NCBI GenBank assembly: GCA_025677825.1
Contig: JAIXMO010000034.1
Location: 1-64,000 of the forward strand
Direction of reading: 5' to 3'
DNA: 64,000 bases
From: Helicostylum pulchrum
Taxonomy: Eukaryota; Mucoromycota; Mucoromycetes; Mucorales; Mucoraceae
Shown: piece after piece, positions 10,946-22,294 of the stretch
Numbering within the stretch: the stretch's first letter is position 1
How the letters are laid out: each line of letters begins with the position of its first letter
Notes under the pieces: model-generated
The model's input: only the letters and a program-made list of their open reading frames with translations
Told to the model about the DNA's origin: nothing
The model's database searches: none
Program-made: the position numbers and the translations under genes

Positions 10946-12560
10946 GTATCCTTATAAGATTTGGAATAATACTTGTCTTTTCTTTTACGCTAATTCCTCA
11001 GTAGTCTTTTACATGAATAGTATGTTAGGCTAGCTACTGATATATTGTCGTAAGGAATCAAATCACTTTTCCTTAGACTTATGCTGTTATGTGTGTTTTC
11101 AAGAAAGTTGTGTTATGCGAAGCCCGAAAACTTGACAGCAGTTGTCAAAAGAAGAAGAAGAATCATCTTGTATTATTGGTACAAGACTTACTTTTGCAAA
11201 AAGTATGTAGTCTAGTCTAGACTTACCGAAACTTTGGTGTCTCTTGTAGATCTGTCCAAAAGACTTCAAAAGAGATTTATTGTCCTGTAACTATACTAGC
11301 AATCAAGGTATATATTATTCACGGGGATCAAATCATTGATCAAAATAAGGTGCACGCAAGACCTTTTTTCAAATTTTTCTTTAAATAGAACACTTCAAGT
11401 TACTTTTTTTCATATCAGCAATAATTTGATATACTCTACTTGGAATTAACCCATAGTCCTAGAGAAAACCGTTAACCTCACTGTTTTTTTCCCGTTAACT
11501 TTCTTTGATTAGCGTTACTCAAAAATACTTCAGTCAGAGACTGGTCTGAGAAGTGAGATACTGGTAAAATGAAACTCTCCGACGAAATAAATATAGTAGC
11601 GCGAAAAAAAAAAGTGCAGTTCCTGAACAGATCAAAAAAAAAAAAGCGGGGTAATACCAATATTTTTTTTTCCTGTGGTTTAAAGTCAGGAACTCTTAAC
11701 GTTGATGATGATCTACTCCAAAACGCACAGCAACTTTTCACAGTTTTTTTTAGGATTTCTTAACAAAAAATATTTTTTTTACAACAGTTTGAATATTCTT
11801 TACCGGCGGTATAAAAAAAATACCGATTTTTACAGTAGCCATAAACGGGAGATTGTCATGTATTATTTGTACTCTCCTAAACATTTTTGCGTACGGACTT
11901 CTACAAAAAAAAAATTACCCGCTTTTACCGTTTTACAGGGTCTTTTAGTAAGTTGCTTATGATATCTGTGTAGTATTACACCGATTTTTTTTGTAAGTAA
12001 TCGAAATGATGGTATTTGCGTTTTTGTGTTAGTATTACAATACGCCATAAATGTGAAATAAATATTAAAATGTATCATTTTATATAAATGCTTTCATTTG
12101 CCTGGAAAAAAGCACACCTATTTTTTACATGACACAAATTAAACGAACTTGGGCTAAATAAAATTTGTAATTATCAAAATAAAATTATTTAGAGTGTAAA
12201 GACTAATCTAAAAACATACATCAAGCTTCACTTTACTGCAGAAACAGGGATAGAAAAGCGTGTGACAATTCTTTTTGTACCTCCTTGATGTTATACAGAA
12301 ATATTGACATGATTAAACAAAAAGTAAGAGAACACAAGAGTAAATATGAAGAGAAAAGTAATACTTTTATTCATGTTGAATAATTTATTTTTAAAAAAAA
12401 GAAGAAATAAAAGGATTATGTTTGAAAAAGCAACCAGGCTAAAAAGTAGAGTAAAAAAAATGGAGGGCGGGGGGCGGTAATAGTGAGAAAAAAAATTATG
12501 TTGAAAAATTATATTAGGGTAAAAAGTAAAGTGTTTTTTAAAAAAAACTAATTATACAAG
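10946..12560. other. Intergenic, nothing firmly recognised
   Basis: Short overlapping frames occur on both strands at 11478-12078 (for example 11702-11962 on +), separated by A and T runs. None has recognisable motifs, and their boundaries follow homopolymer tracts. The segment 12100-12560 is the AT-rich 3' flank of the transporter gene. Confidence 0.5.
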
Positions 12561-12591
12561 AAGCATGTTTGCTCAAGAGAAGAGAGATAAC

Positions 12592-14100
12592 TTAAGCGAT
12601 TTCCTTCTTTTCGTCATCGTGGACAGAATCGAATTCAGGAGCAGAGTTGTTATACTTTTGCTTGTGACACAAGATAGGTCCACTGAAGACAGATTCCATT
12701 TCTTCCAAAGACTTACCCTTGGTTTCAGGGAAGAAGAAGAAAACGACAGTAGCCATAAGAGCACAACAACAACCAAAGAAGATATACGTACCCCAAGTAA
12801 TCTTAACCAACATAACGGGACAGATAAGAGAGATAATGAAGTTCATAAGCCAGTTAGCAGCAGTAGTGATGGAAGTACCCTTAGCACGGACACTGAGAGG
12901 GTAGATTTCAGCAGGGTAAACCCAACCGACGGGACCCCAAGAGTAAGCGAAACCGGAAACAAAGATATAAATCATGACGATACAGAAATAAGAGGCAGAG
13001 GCGTTTCCAGACATATCAACGTTCTTATCACCACGTTCATCAACGGTAACAACGCCGGTACCACCCATAACAGCACCACAAAGAATCATAGCAGTACCCA
13101 TAATGGCAGCACCAGACATCATAACGAAACGACGACCAAGACGATCGAGATAAAGAACAGCAGGAATAGTAGCAAGAACATTAACGACACCATTGGCACC
13201 GGAGGCAATCAAGGTAGCAGAAGTTTCCTTAATACCAGCTTGCTTGAAAATAGTGGGAGCATAGTACATGATGGAGTTCATACCAGTGAATTGTTGGAAA
13301 ACTTGAATAGTGATACCAAGAATCATTCTACGACAGAGCTTGCCTTGGAAGAGTTCAAGATAACTGCCGACAGCAACGGCTCTTTCAAGTTCAATTTGGG
13401 CAATAATTTCTTCGTATTCAGCAACAACAAGAGAATCGGTTTCATCACCAGCAGAGTGAAGTCTGGCCAAGACAGAAAGGGCTTCAGAGTTACGACCCTT
13501 ACTAAGCAACCAACGAGGAGAATAAGGCAAGAAAAAGGTACCAAAGAACAAGACAATACCAGGAGCCATTTGGATACCAAGGGGAACTCTCCAAGAGGCA
13601 GGACCGACAATATGTTGAGTACCAGCACCAATCCAGAAAGCGACCATGATACCGATGGTAATCATCAATTGTTGAAGAGCGATAAGACGACCACGAATTT
13701 CCTTGGGAGCTAACTCGGATTGATAAAGAGGGACAATCATAGATAAAGCACCGACACCAAGACCAGCAACGAAACGACCAGCGATCATCATATCGTAACC
13801 ATTAGCAGCGGTTTGAATAGCGGCACCAACGACAAAAACAAAAGCAGAAATAAGGATAGTAATCTTACGACTGAAATATTCGGCAGAAGGACCAGCTAAA
13901 AGAGAACCAACAAAACAACCAGCTAATAAAAGACCTGTAATAACGGCTGTTTGCATAGAGGTAAGGTATTGTATACCAGCCATTTTAAGTTGAAAATCTT
14001 TCATGGTCAAGACACCGGAAATGACACCAATATCATAACCGAAACAAAAACCACCAATGGCGGCAAATGCACAAACTGCATATAAAACGAATGAACCCAT
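12592..14100 (-). CDS. MFS hexose/sugar transporter
   Basis: An intronless 502-residue protein of the sugar porter family of the major facilitator superfamily, a plasma-membrane permease that probably imports hexoses with protons. It has about twelve hydrophobic segments. Family marks are GYDIGVISG in TM1, the GR motifs (AGRFVAGLGVG, LDRLGRRF), the PYSPRWL motif before the central loop, QQFTGMNSIMYYAPTIF in TM7, GWVYPAEIYPLSVRAKG after TM10, and PETKGKSLEEM after TM12. The length is typical. The N-terminal cytosolic arm is very short, the first membrane segment starting almost at the initiator Met. A TATA-like TTTATATATAAA lies 14-26 bp upstream. The opposite strand carries a long open frame (12565-13713) that is only a shadow. 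Substrate is not determinable from sequence. Confidence 0.95.
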   Translation of the reverse strand: MGSFVLYAVCAFAAIGGFCFGYDIGVISGVLTMKDFQLKMAGIQYLTSMQTAVITGLLLAGCFVGSLLAGPSAEYFSRKITILISAFVFVVGAAIQTAANGYDMMIAGRFVAGLGVGALSMIVPLYQSELAPKEIRGRLIALQQLMITIGIMVAFWIGAGTQHIVGPASWRVPLGIQMAPGIVLFFGTFFLPYSPRWLLSKGRNSEALSVLARLHSAGDETDSLVVAEYEEIIAQIELERAVAVGSYLELFQGKLCRRMILGITIQVFQQFTGMNSIMYYAPTIFKQAGIKETSATLIASGANGVVNVLATIPAVLYLDRLGRRFVMMSGAAIMGTAMILCGAVMGGTGVVTVDERGDKNVDMSGNASASYFCIVMIYIFVSGFAYSWGPVGWVYPAEIYPLSVRAKGTSITTAANWLMNFIISLICPVMLVKITWGTYIFFGCCCALMATVVFFFFPETKGKSLEEMESVFSGPILCHKQKYNNSAPEFDSVHDDEKKEIA

Positions 14101-14112
14101 AAAAAGAAAATG

Positions 14113-14127
14113 TATTTATATATAAAA
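14113..14127 (-). promoter_or_regulatory. TATA-like box of sugar transporter
   Basis: TTTATATATAAAT (minus strand) lies just upstream of the ATG at 14100. Close spacing implies a very short 5' leader if used; a second upstream start region is possible. Confidence 0.35.
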
Positions 14128-15293
14128 GTTGAAAAAAAAGGTAGAAAAAAAAAGTATTATTAAAAGAGGTAAAGTAACGAAGAAAACGAAATTGTACAAA
14201 ATATATGCCCTTCTTTTATACGATTTTCTTTATCCCCAAAGAAAGTTGAGAAACCAAAGAAAATGGGTCAGGGATACACTGTCAGTGTAACAATCAACCT
14301 CTTTCCCAGTTGTCAATCGTCAAAAAGTACATTACCTAAGCCGTTGGGAGCCAATGAGCTTGTCAAAGTTAAAAGGGGAGCAGTTAGTCCCAGGATGAAA
14401 ACTCCGCGTTTATTTCGTTTCGAAATAATTATAGATCGAAATTACGCTTAAAAAAAACCGCATGAGGAAATATTATTTGATCCGAATAGAGTATTATTAT
14501 AAATGTAAAATAGATATAACAAAATGTACTTTTTTTATTATTATTAAACTGTTACTAGTGTCATATAATCGATCGTTACAAAATGTCATACATGACCTTT
14601 GGGGAACGCAAAATTTAAAAACCAAAAATGGATAAAGAGGGGTGGTGGTAAAAAAAAAATGAAATCAGTACGTTAAACTATAATTGTACCAATACCCTGC
14701 TGTGGATCCTTGATTTGCAAAAAGTACCCAGGCTTATAACTACGCTTATTCATTAAAATACATCGTTTTTAAAACTTGGTCAATCACAAGGTTTTTAGTC
14801 GGAGTGAGTTTCAGCAAACTGTTAACTCTAATTTTTACCGTTATTTAACTTGTGGGACCAATTAGATGTTAAAAGATGTTATTGTTCAGCATAAATGCTA
14901 ATAAAACGTATGCAATACAGCAAGTAAAATATAATGCTTTCTTTCTTTTTCACTGGCACGCTTACAAAAAAAAAGAAAAAAAGAATCGTACCGTTTTTTT
15001 TTCAAAAAAGAAACACGAGGGAAAATGCAGAACAAGGTGTGTGAGTGGAAATGTACAGTTGGGAAGTAACAGTATGATACTGGTAAGAAAGAATATTACC
15101 GTTTTAAGCTTATTTTTCTTCGCCGACCCATCCAATAACGACGTGTGAGAAAAACATAAAAGTGCGGGGAAAATGGGAGAAAAAAAACGAATTTATTTCC
15201 TTTTCCGCGGTAACTTCTTGGTACCTGTGTAACACTTGCTGCTTGTGGGGAAGGTTTATTTTAGTTACTACGTTAAACGCCGGGGGTCCTTTT
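14128..15293. other. Intergenic between transporter and RhoGAP
   Basis: This holds the upstream region of the minus-strand transporter and the 3' flank of the RhoGAP gene. ORFs at 14263-14451 and 14876-15148 lack motifs. Nothing else recognised. Confidence 0.5.
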
Positions 15294-16941
15294 TTATTGT
15301 TCATCATTTAATATCATGTGGTTTTTTGGTATACTTGGTAACCCTGTGATTGGTGTCGCCGAAAATGATAGTTCTCTTCGGCTTCCTGGATTACGTAAAC
15401 ATATCACAAGTTAACAAAAATAGTATCTTTGTACGTTTTAAATAGATTTTGTTTTAACTTACGTTGGCTGGAAGTACGGTTAACACGCACAGTTTGATGA
15501 GGCTCATGTGAACCGTATTTATCTCGCCTGCTAGGTGCTGTTTTACTTCTTCGTAATGTACTTGTTGTGGGTAACGATTCTTCCGCATCTGCTACAATAG
15601 ATTCAATACCAGATCCAGAATATGATCCAGCTGCTATTGAATATATAAGAGATGGACGATGTGACGAACATGGGCGTCTGCTTTCCTCGGAATCTCTTCT
15701 TTTAGTCCGATTAAAACCTATTCATTTATATCAAAATGTAAGGCTACTATGTAAATACAATTGCTGTTTTTTTTGTCAATTACTCTTCTGTGACACCAAG
15801 GAAGGTTTCGTTGCAATATTATTTGCACATGTATTATGCGCACTAGGCATAGAAAATCTATCCTGATTTTCTATTAAAAACTTGAGTACCCTTTGTGATT
15901 CGAAATATTTTGCTGGATTTTTCTCGTCATCCGGATGAGAAAGAATGCTCTATACATATTATTATTTTTAACTATTAATAGGTAACCAATACGATAAAAA
16001 TAAAATAAAAATAAAAAACTAACAGGTGCAAAAACAGCAGATAAACATGTAATGTCCATTCTAGTGTATTCTTGTGCTGTAACAAACATGCTAATCATAT
16101 CTAACAAATATAATAACAAATATTGATGTGCAATTGGTAGTTTTTGAATAATTTCTTGCACCGCTTCAATTTTGAGATCCAGGTCTGAACACTCTGCAAC
16201 TAAATTTAAATATCGAATTAATACGCATTACCACTATTGTATATACACATGTATATTGTATATTATATAATCCTCATACGTGTAGTATCTTTAAAAATTC
16301 GGTGATATTCTAATGTAATAACTGGCTCGGGCAAAAAATTTAAAAAACGTTTCATGATATTTGCTGCATCGTGAACTGTATACCCTCTCCAATCTAATTG
16401 AGATCCATATGTTTCGGGCGTGTCGAATATTGATTGCAACATACGAGTTCTACGTGCGCTACCAGATATACGAAAAATGCCTTCTGTCGTCATTGCTACA
16501 TAAAAATGAATAAATTCAGCGTTAATAAGTGGGGTTCTCTCTTGTTAGATTTTACCACTGTAATAAATAAAAAAAAACCTTCTTCTTTTAAAAATGATCC
16601 ACATTTGGCAATGATTGTTGGTATCACACCAAAGCATTGAGTCTCAGTCACATCGTCAATATACGAGATGCTAGAATGAGCATACTTTATTGATTCCACT
16701 AGCAAGATGCCAAAGACACCTTTTTCTAAATTAGAGATTCAAAAAAACAAAAAAAAAATAGACAAAAAAGAATAAGAATAAGAATAATATATAACTGTTT
16801 ATTACTATTACCAACAGTGGGTACTCTCATGTCTTTAAAATTCCTTGCTGAGGGATGTGCAGCTGTCACTTTTTTCCACCAGCCTTTAACGAGGGCTCTT
16901 TGGCCAGGAGTGAAAACTCCAAGTATTTCTAAATGAGACAT
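15294..16941 (-). CDS. Rho GTPase-activating protein
   Basis: Seven exons: 16941-16812, 16725-16579, 16495-16280, 16199-16024, 15949-15784, 15717-15463 and 15385-15294. They join in phase to about 393 residues. The RhoGAP domain fills roughly residues 40-285: FGILLVESI, then EGIFRISGSARRTRM with the catalytic arginine finger near R101, KRFLNFLPEPV, LPIAHQYLLLYLLDM and LSAVFAPSIL. It should stimulate GTP hydrolysis by Rho/Cdc42-type GTPases that control polarity and the actin cytoskeleton. The C-terminal hundred or so residues are Ser/Arg-rich and low complexity (KRRDSEESRR...), a likely phosphoregulated tail. The N-terminus is short with no second recognised domain. The intron between exons 5 and 6 is the least certain; its donor GTAATT was chosen by phase. 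Confidence 0.85.
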
Positions 16942-17556
16942 TGAAAACTATTGTTGTAGTAGAATAATAACAAAAAGAATATCAAAAAAAAGAGTGTATT
17001 TTTTTTCGATTTAAAATGACCAGACTGTTTGTGTATTCCACACCTGTGGCGTCAACTGCAGTTTTTTTTTTTTCTTTTTTTGTAAAACGTAACGAATGAT
17101 GAGTGACGTATCTTAATGGTGAGATTAACAGTTTTCTGCTGCCTAGTGTATGCAGATCACTCCTCTTCTCAATTACAATGCATTATTCGCAAATTATTAT
17201 TTCTGTCCCAAATGTATGAATATGCGCATTTTATACACCCCTCAAGTGCACTTCTCGAATAACAAGACGTAAATCATATAATGTTTACAAAAAACTTGGC
17301 TCGGTTTTCTTCCTTAAAACTTTACAATTGGTATATAAAACCTAATTCGTATGAATATATGTTTATATTATCATAAACTATAAAAGATAAAAAAAAATGT
17401 AGTAAAGAGCTAGACACTGATTATAAACATATGGTACGATTTATTATATCTTTTAATACAAATACGAGATATAAATCAAGTATTTTTAGGTCCAATAAAT
17501 AATATTTGCAATATTTAGACCTACACATGTAATGACTGGTAATAATTATAATGAAC
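16942..17556. other. Intergenic, nothing recognised
   Basis: Upstream region of the RhoGAP gene and 3' flank of the RAD51C-like gene. T runs near 17061-17083. No gene called. Confidence 0.5.
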
Positions 17557-20500
17557 TTAAAGGAAATCTTCCATTTCATTAATATACTTGTAGTCCAATT
17601 CTTCTTCAACGTCACTATCCCAATCAGCAACGATTTCTTTATCCTTCATACCAACAGTAGTAATTGTTGCTGTATCTTTCTTTGTTTGATTAGTATTATC
17701 GTGTTGTGTTTGATCTACTACATTTTTAATTCCTTCCGTAGCATCATTATTTGATTCAGCATTGCTTAAAATAGGATAGTTCTCCTTTGTCTTTTGTCGC
17801 TTGGGTGAATTATCTTCATTAGAATCAGTGATATCGTGATCTCTCTTTTTAGTAGAGCTAGTTGGTTGCGTTTGATCTACATTTTTTATTTCTTCTGTAG
17901 TATCTTGATTTGATTTAGCATCGTTTGAAATTGCATGATTTTCAGGAGATTTATTTGCCTTTTGTCGCTTAGGTGAATTATCGACATTTTCATTAAAATC
18001 AGTTGTATCGCGATCTTTTTTTCTAGTCGGACTGGCGAATCGCACGACACGTGCATTGATCTTTTTTTCTGCTGGAGATAGTGGAGAAACAGTTAAAGAG
18101 ATTTGATTATCTTGAATAACATCTTTAACCTCTTCTTCATTTACAGTGAGATCGTGTCTTTCTACAGAGTTCACCTGACTGCAGTGAGGGGTACTCTCCT
18201 CATTCTCTTCTGTTTTGAGCATAGTGTTTGTTACTGGACACAAACCAAATTCTTCAGCTTGGTTTAGTTGTGAAGTACTGGCAGTCTGCTGGCCTTCTTC
18301 TGTTGATAATAAAGGGATAGGTAAACATTCATAAGCAGGAACGCTCATCTCTGATTCAGGCATAACCTTTTGTTTGAAATCCTCAAATTCAGTTATAAAT
18401 GAATCATCTACAGTCTCTTTTGCAATGTTTAATAATTTTTGTAAATTTTCTTTGCTTAATAACAATTCGTCTGAATTTTCTTTGCTTAATAACAATTCGT
18501 CTGAATTTTCTTTGCTTAATAACAATTCGTTTGAACTTTCTTTGCTTAATAACAATTCGTCTGAATTTTTTCTGGGTGTACTACTTTTTTCTGTGGAAGA
18601 AAGTCGGCTTCGTACGTCAGTTAAAGACGACTGAAATTCAATGCCTGTTATACTCCTCTCAATTCCTAGCGATGCACGTAGTGATGGTGTACCAGAATCT
18701 TGGCTATAGAATGGTACTTCAGAAGAGTCGATATTATCATCCGTCTCTTTAAAGAATGATATGGTATTTTCTTCCTGTGACGGATACGCTAAATTGCCAT
18801 TGGATGATTGGGGTTCCAGCATAAGGTTGGATATTTCATACACTTGTGTTGCAGGTATAAAATCATCATCTTCCTCATATATAATTTGATTGTTTACTGG
18901 ATATTGATATGATAGGTTAGAGTCACTTCTAGTATATGGTATGGGATCATCGATTATTTGCGGCTCAGATAAGAAATTCGAACCATCATCTTCATCCAAT
19001 GGTAATTGTGATGAAAAAGCAGCTATTTCAAATATATTATCTTCCGCTTTAAAGCTAAGCTCAGAATATACATCTATATCGTCCTCTTCCTCTTCCTCTT
19101 CCTCTTCCTCTTCACGAATGGTCTCGATTTTTTGTATTATAGATGTTTCTTCTTCTGGTATTGGTTTAAATTCGTTTTGAGTGTAGGTGGGAGGATCATC
19201 CTTTGTTTCGAATATTTCTGGTGCTTGCATAAGATCTACTGTGCGTTGACTGTAAAGACCGAGATCGCTATCTTCCAGAATATTGAGTTCTTTAGAGTAA
19301 GCTCCTTTCCAAAACACATCCACCCTGTGTTGCTCATCTTCGGCGTCCTTGTCTTGCCTTAATTGCGTAAAGCTCGTACCAATGTCTTGATCGAGTTTTT
19401 TTATTATCTCTTCATTATTAACTTGATCGTCACGCTCGTCTTCTACAGGATCAGTGATTCCACGGTTCTATAGAATACAAATTTTAGATTTAAAATACTC
19501 TAAATATAGATATAAAGAAAAAAGAAGAAATATACCTTGATGCAGAATTGAACAGGTTGGCTTCCTGTAGGATCATACGACTTGTATAAATAAGCGAAAC
19601 GGAAATTACGTTTACGATACATAAATAATCGACTACTACACCAATTTCCCCAAGAAGAACCTAACGATGGTGTCCAAGCAGAATTATCTTCTTCTTGTGT
19701 GACGTGATTAGAAGCAACAATCTAGAAGGGCGAGAGTTAGTAAAAAAAAAAACTATATGCATACATATGTATGTACGTATAATGAGTACTTACTGCTAAG
19801 TTGTTCTCTTTTGCAATACGGAATAAGGATAAACCAATATAGTGTAGAATATTATCACGATCATTTTTCGTTGATACATTAACTCTAAAATGATACGTAA
19901 TAGAATCAATAACGATTAATTTTGTGTTAGGATATCTTTGAACTATAGTTGGCAATTCAGTTATTAAAGACATAAATTCGGGATAACTGGTGGCACGAAA
20001 TACGTGAAGTCGGTTCAAATCTGAGTCACTTGAAAGTCGAGATGACGTACCAATAGATGAAAATGAGCCTTCTGTATCAATATAAATGCATTCACCAGGT
20101 TCACCGCCTTGTTTAGTAGGGAGTATTGAATTGATTGCTAATTGTTTACTAATAGAGGTGTTTTTAACGTTAATATTATACATTACTCAAAATAAAAACT
20201 TATTCAACTCACCAAAGTTGAGTTTTCCCTGTTCCTGATTCACCACAAATTTCAGTGATTTTTTTAGGAGGGATACCGTGTCCAAATAATGCATCTATAC
20301 TCTTTGATTGAGTTGATATGCTGTTGAGTCCTTCATTTTGATTTATTGCCTTTTGCTCACGTAACTCTGTTTTTTTTAAAAAAAAGAGCAAAAAACTACG
20401 TCAACTTAATTCAAGATATTGTTTTTTTGTCTCAGATAGTTACCTGTGTTAACAACTTCATTAAGCCGTTTTTGTTCGTCTTCATTCAACTGAAGTTCTA

Positions 20501-20694
20501 TTATATAATTTTACGCAGTAAATAATACTGAAATTAAAAAAAAACTAGTCTGGACCCCCTTTTTTTTTGGTAGGTCATTTACCTGTTATTATCTTGGTTA
20601 TGTTACTTGAAACAAGTGCTTCAAGACTTTCATAACCAGCTCTTCTCAATTTGAGCTGCAATGAGGGTAGTTCAAGAATATGGTTTAATGACAT
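17557..20694 (-). CDS. RAD51C: RAD51C-like recombinase with long acidic tail
   Basis: Six exons: 20694-20583, 20497-20444, 20366-20213, 20148-19794, 19721-19536 and 19467-17557. They join in phase to about 923 residues. Residues 1-55 resemble the N-terminal helical domain. The RecA core has Walker A GESGTGKT (97-104), IYIDTEGSF and Walker B LIVID (about 184-188), then SLGSSWGNWCSSRLF and LYKSYDPTGS, which match RAD51C better than other RAD51 paralogs. It should act in homologous recombination in a paralog complex. After about residue 290 comes a tail of roughly 630 residues, encoded by one large exon. The tail has a poly-Glu run, four copies of a 10-residue ELLLSKENSD-type repeat, two SPKRQK basic clusters and eleven SQ/TQ dipeptides. 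Human RAD51C is 376 residues. The tail is contiguous in one frame with the core, so a fusion or extension is read directly. Confidence 0.85.
18446..18571. repeat. 30-bp coding tandem repeat, 4 copies
   Basis: The unit TTTGCTTAATAACAATTCGT plus ten bases repeats four times in frame within the RAD51C-like tail, encoding ELLLSKENSD-type decapeptides on the minus strand. Units differ by single substitutions. Confidence 0.85.
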
Positions 20695-22294
20695 GGTAAA
20701 ATATACAGTAGTTTATGCTAGTTAAAAAGAACAGAGTAAAAAAACAAAAAAAAAACGTTCAAAATAAAATAAAAAACACAACTGAAAAATACGCGTCACG
20801 ACTACACTCACTTGAAGACTGTCGCAGCAGCAGAGTAAATTGATGTGGATGATAAATTGACTGCTCTTATCCCAACAAAAACAGTTGCTCCAATTTGAAT
20901 ACACGTATAAAAAAATAATACTTACAGTTCAAGAAATAAAAGTTAATATAAAGTTTGAAGTAAATGAAAAGGCTTGTGTTTAAAAATATTATCTTTCTGC
21001 ATAAAGAACTTTAAATTGTTATTTTAGAATGCTTTTATATTTGTATAATAACTATGGTCATCCTTTTCTTTTTTGTCAGGTTTTCACTTGTAATAATACA
21101 TTTTAATATCGTATATCAATTAACTGTCCCAATTGATTTCACTTACTACAATCGACTTCACTATTTAAGTAAATAAGATATATTGCTGTCAGAAAGATTA
21201 TAAGTAACTATTTATTTGAGTATCTACGTAAAAGTATTGGGGAAAAAAAACCCCAGTTTAGACATAAAGTAAGTTTTTTTCCAGTTTTCTTTTCAGGTAG
21301 CTAGAGTTGCTTTAATTGCAGGTTCTCAGAATTATTTAGCATAGCGGACGCCGTCTCTGAAAGATTTGAAACGTTTGCCAATAATTATGCTAGCCGGGGA
21401 TAATGCAAATGGATTATTAATGCTTTATATACATTTAAGCAAGATATATTTACAGATTCTTTGTAGCCCACATGCATTGTTAGAAATGCATTTATGCATA
21501 ATAAATACAGGACCCATCACCCAAGAAATTGAACACAATGTGAAATAAAAAAAAAAAGTTGGCCAGTGGGAAGTGAAACACATGATTTACCTGGGGTTAA
21601 GTAGATTAAAATTAAAATTTTCTCATGCTGATCAATCATATATATAAACTTCAAGTATTGTTGTAACAGATAAATCTAGCTAATGAATTATAGACCATAT
21701 TGCAGTCCGTAAGGGGTGAAGAATAAGCTGCTATTTACTCCTCGTGGGTGATACTGAAGTATTTAATTTGAATACTTTAAAATATTTCCTTGTACTTTAT
21801 GGGGAAAGGTGAGAATAATATTTTATTTTTTCAATCTCCCAGCTTTCTAACTTTTACAGAAATTTACGTCTCTACTATACTACTACTTTGTAAGAATATT
21901 TCTAGTTTTCTTTTTACATCAGTTTTTAGAGCAACTTCTTTTTTGCTGATTAGATAAAGTATTATCTCAGTATGTCATAAAGTGACATCATAAATAGCTT
22001 TGCTAGACACCAAGAAGGGCAAAGTAAGAAAAAATTTCTTGAACTGGTATCCAATTAGTGTATGCAGAAAACTCAATTGGGAAATTTGTGCGCCTTGATA
22101 AACAGTTCTAACGAATGGAAACATTAGAAACAAAATTAGTGCCCATCCATAACTTCCGATCTAAAAAAAATTAAAGTTACACGTCTCAAAAAAAAAAAAA
22201 GTATAAAAAATGGGGTTGAATGTTTGATTTCATTCTTATCCTTTTTTTCTATTTCTTTGCCTTTAGATATATTTTAAAAAAAAACGTATCAATC
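20695..22294. other. Intergenic between divergent RAD51C-like and ALDH genes
   Basis: A shared upstream region of 1.6 kb with A/T runs. A 60-codon ORF at 21366-21548 has no motifs. A pyrimidine-rich stretch (22233-22265) precedes the ALDH start codon. Confidence 0.5.

Noticed and set aside
11478..12078. Overlapping ORFs on both strands
   Set aside because: Boundaries follow A/T runs and no motif is visible in any frame.
12565..13713. 382-codon plus-strand ORF opposite the sugar transporter
   Set aside because: It is fully antisense to a conserved transporter; its Asn/Thr/Ser/Asp-rich translation is the expected shadow of biased codon use.
15567..15866. 99-codon plus-strand ORF
   Set aside because: It is antisense to exon 6 and part of exon 5 of the RhoGAP gene, whose minus-strand Ser/Arg-rich reading joins in phase.
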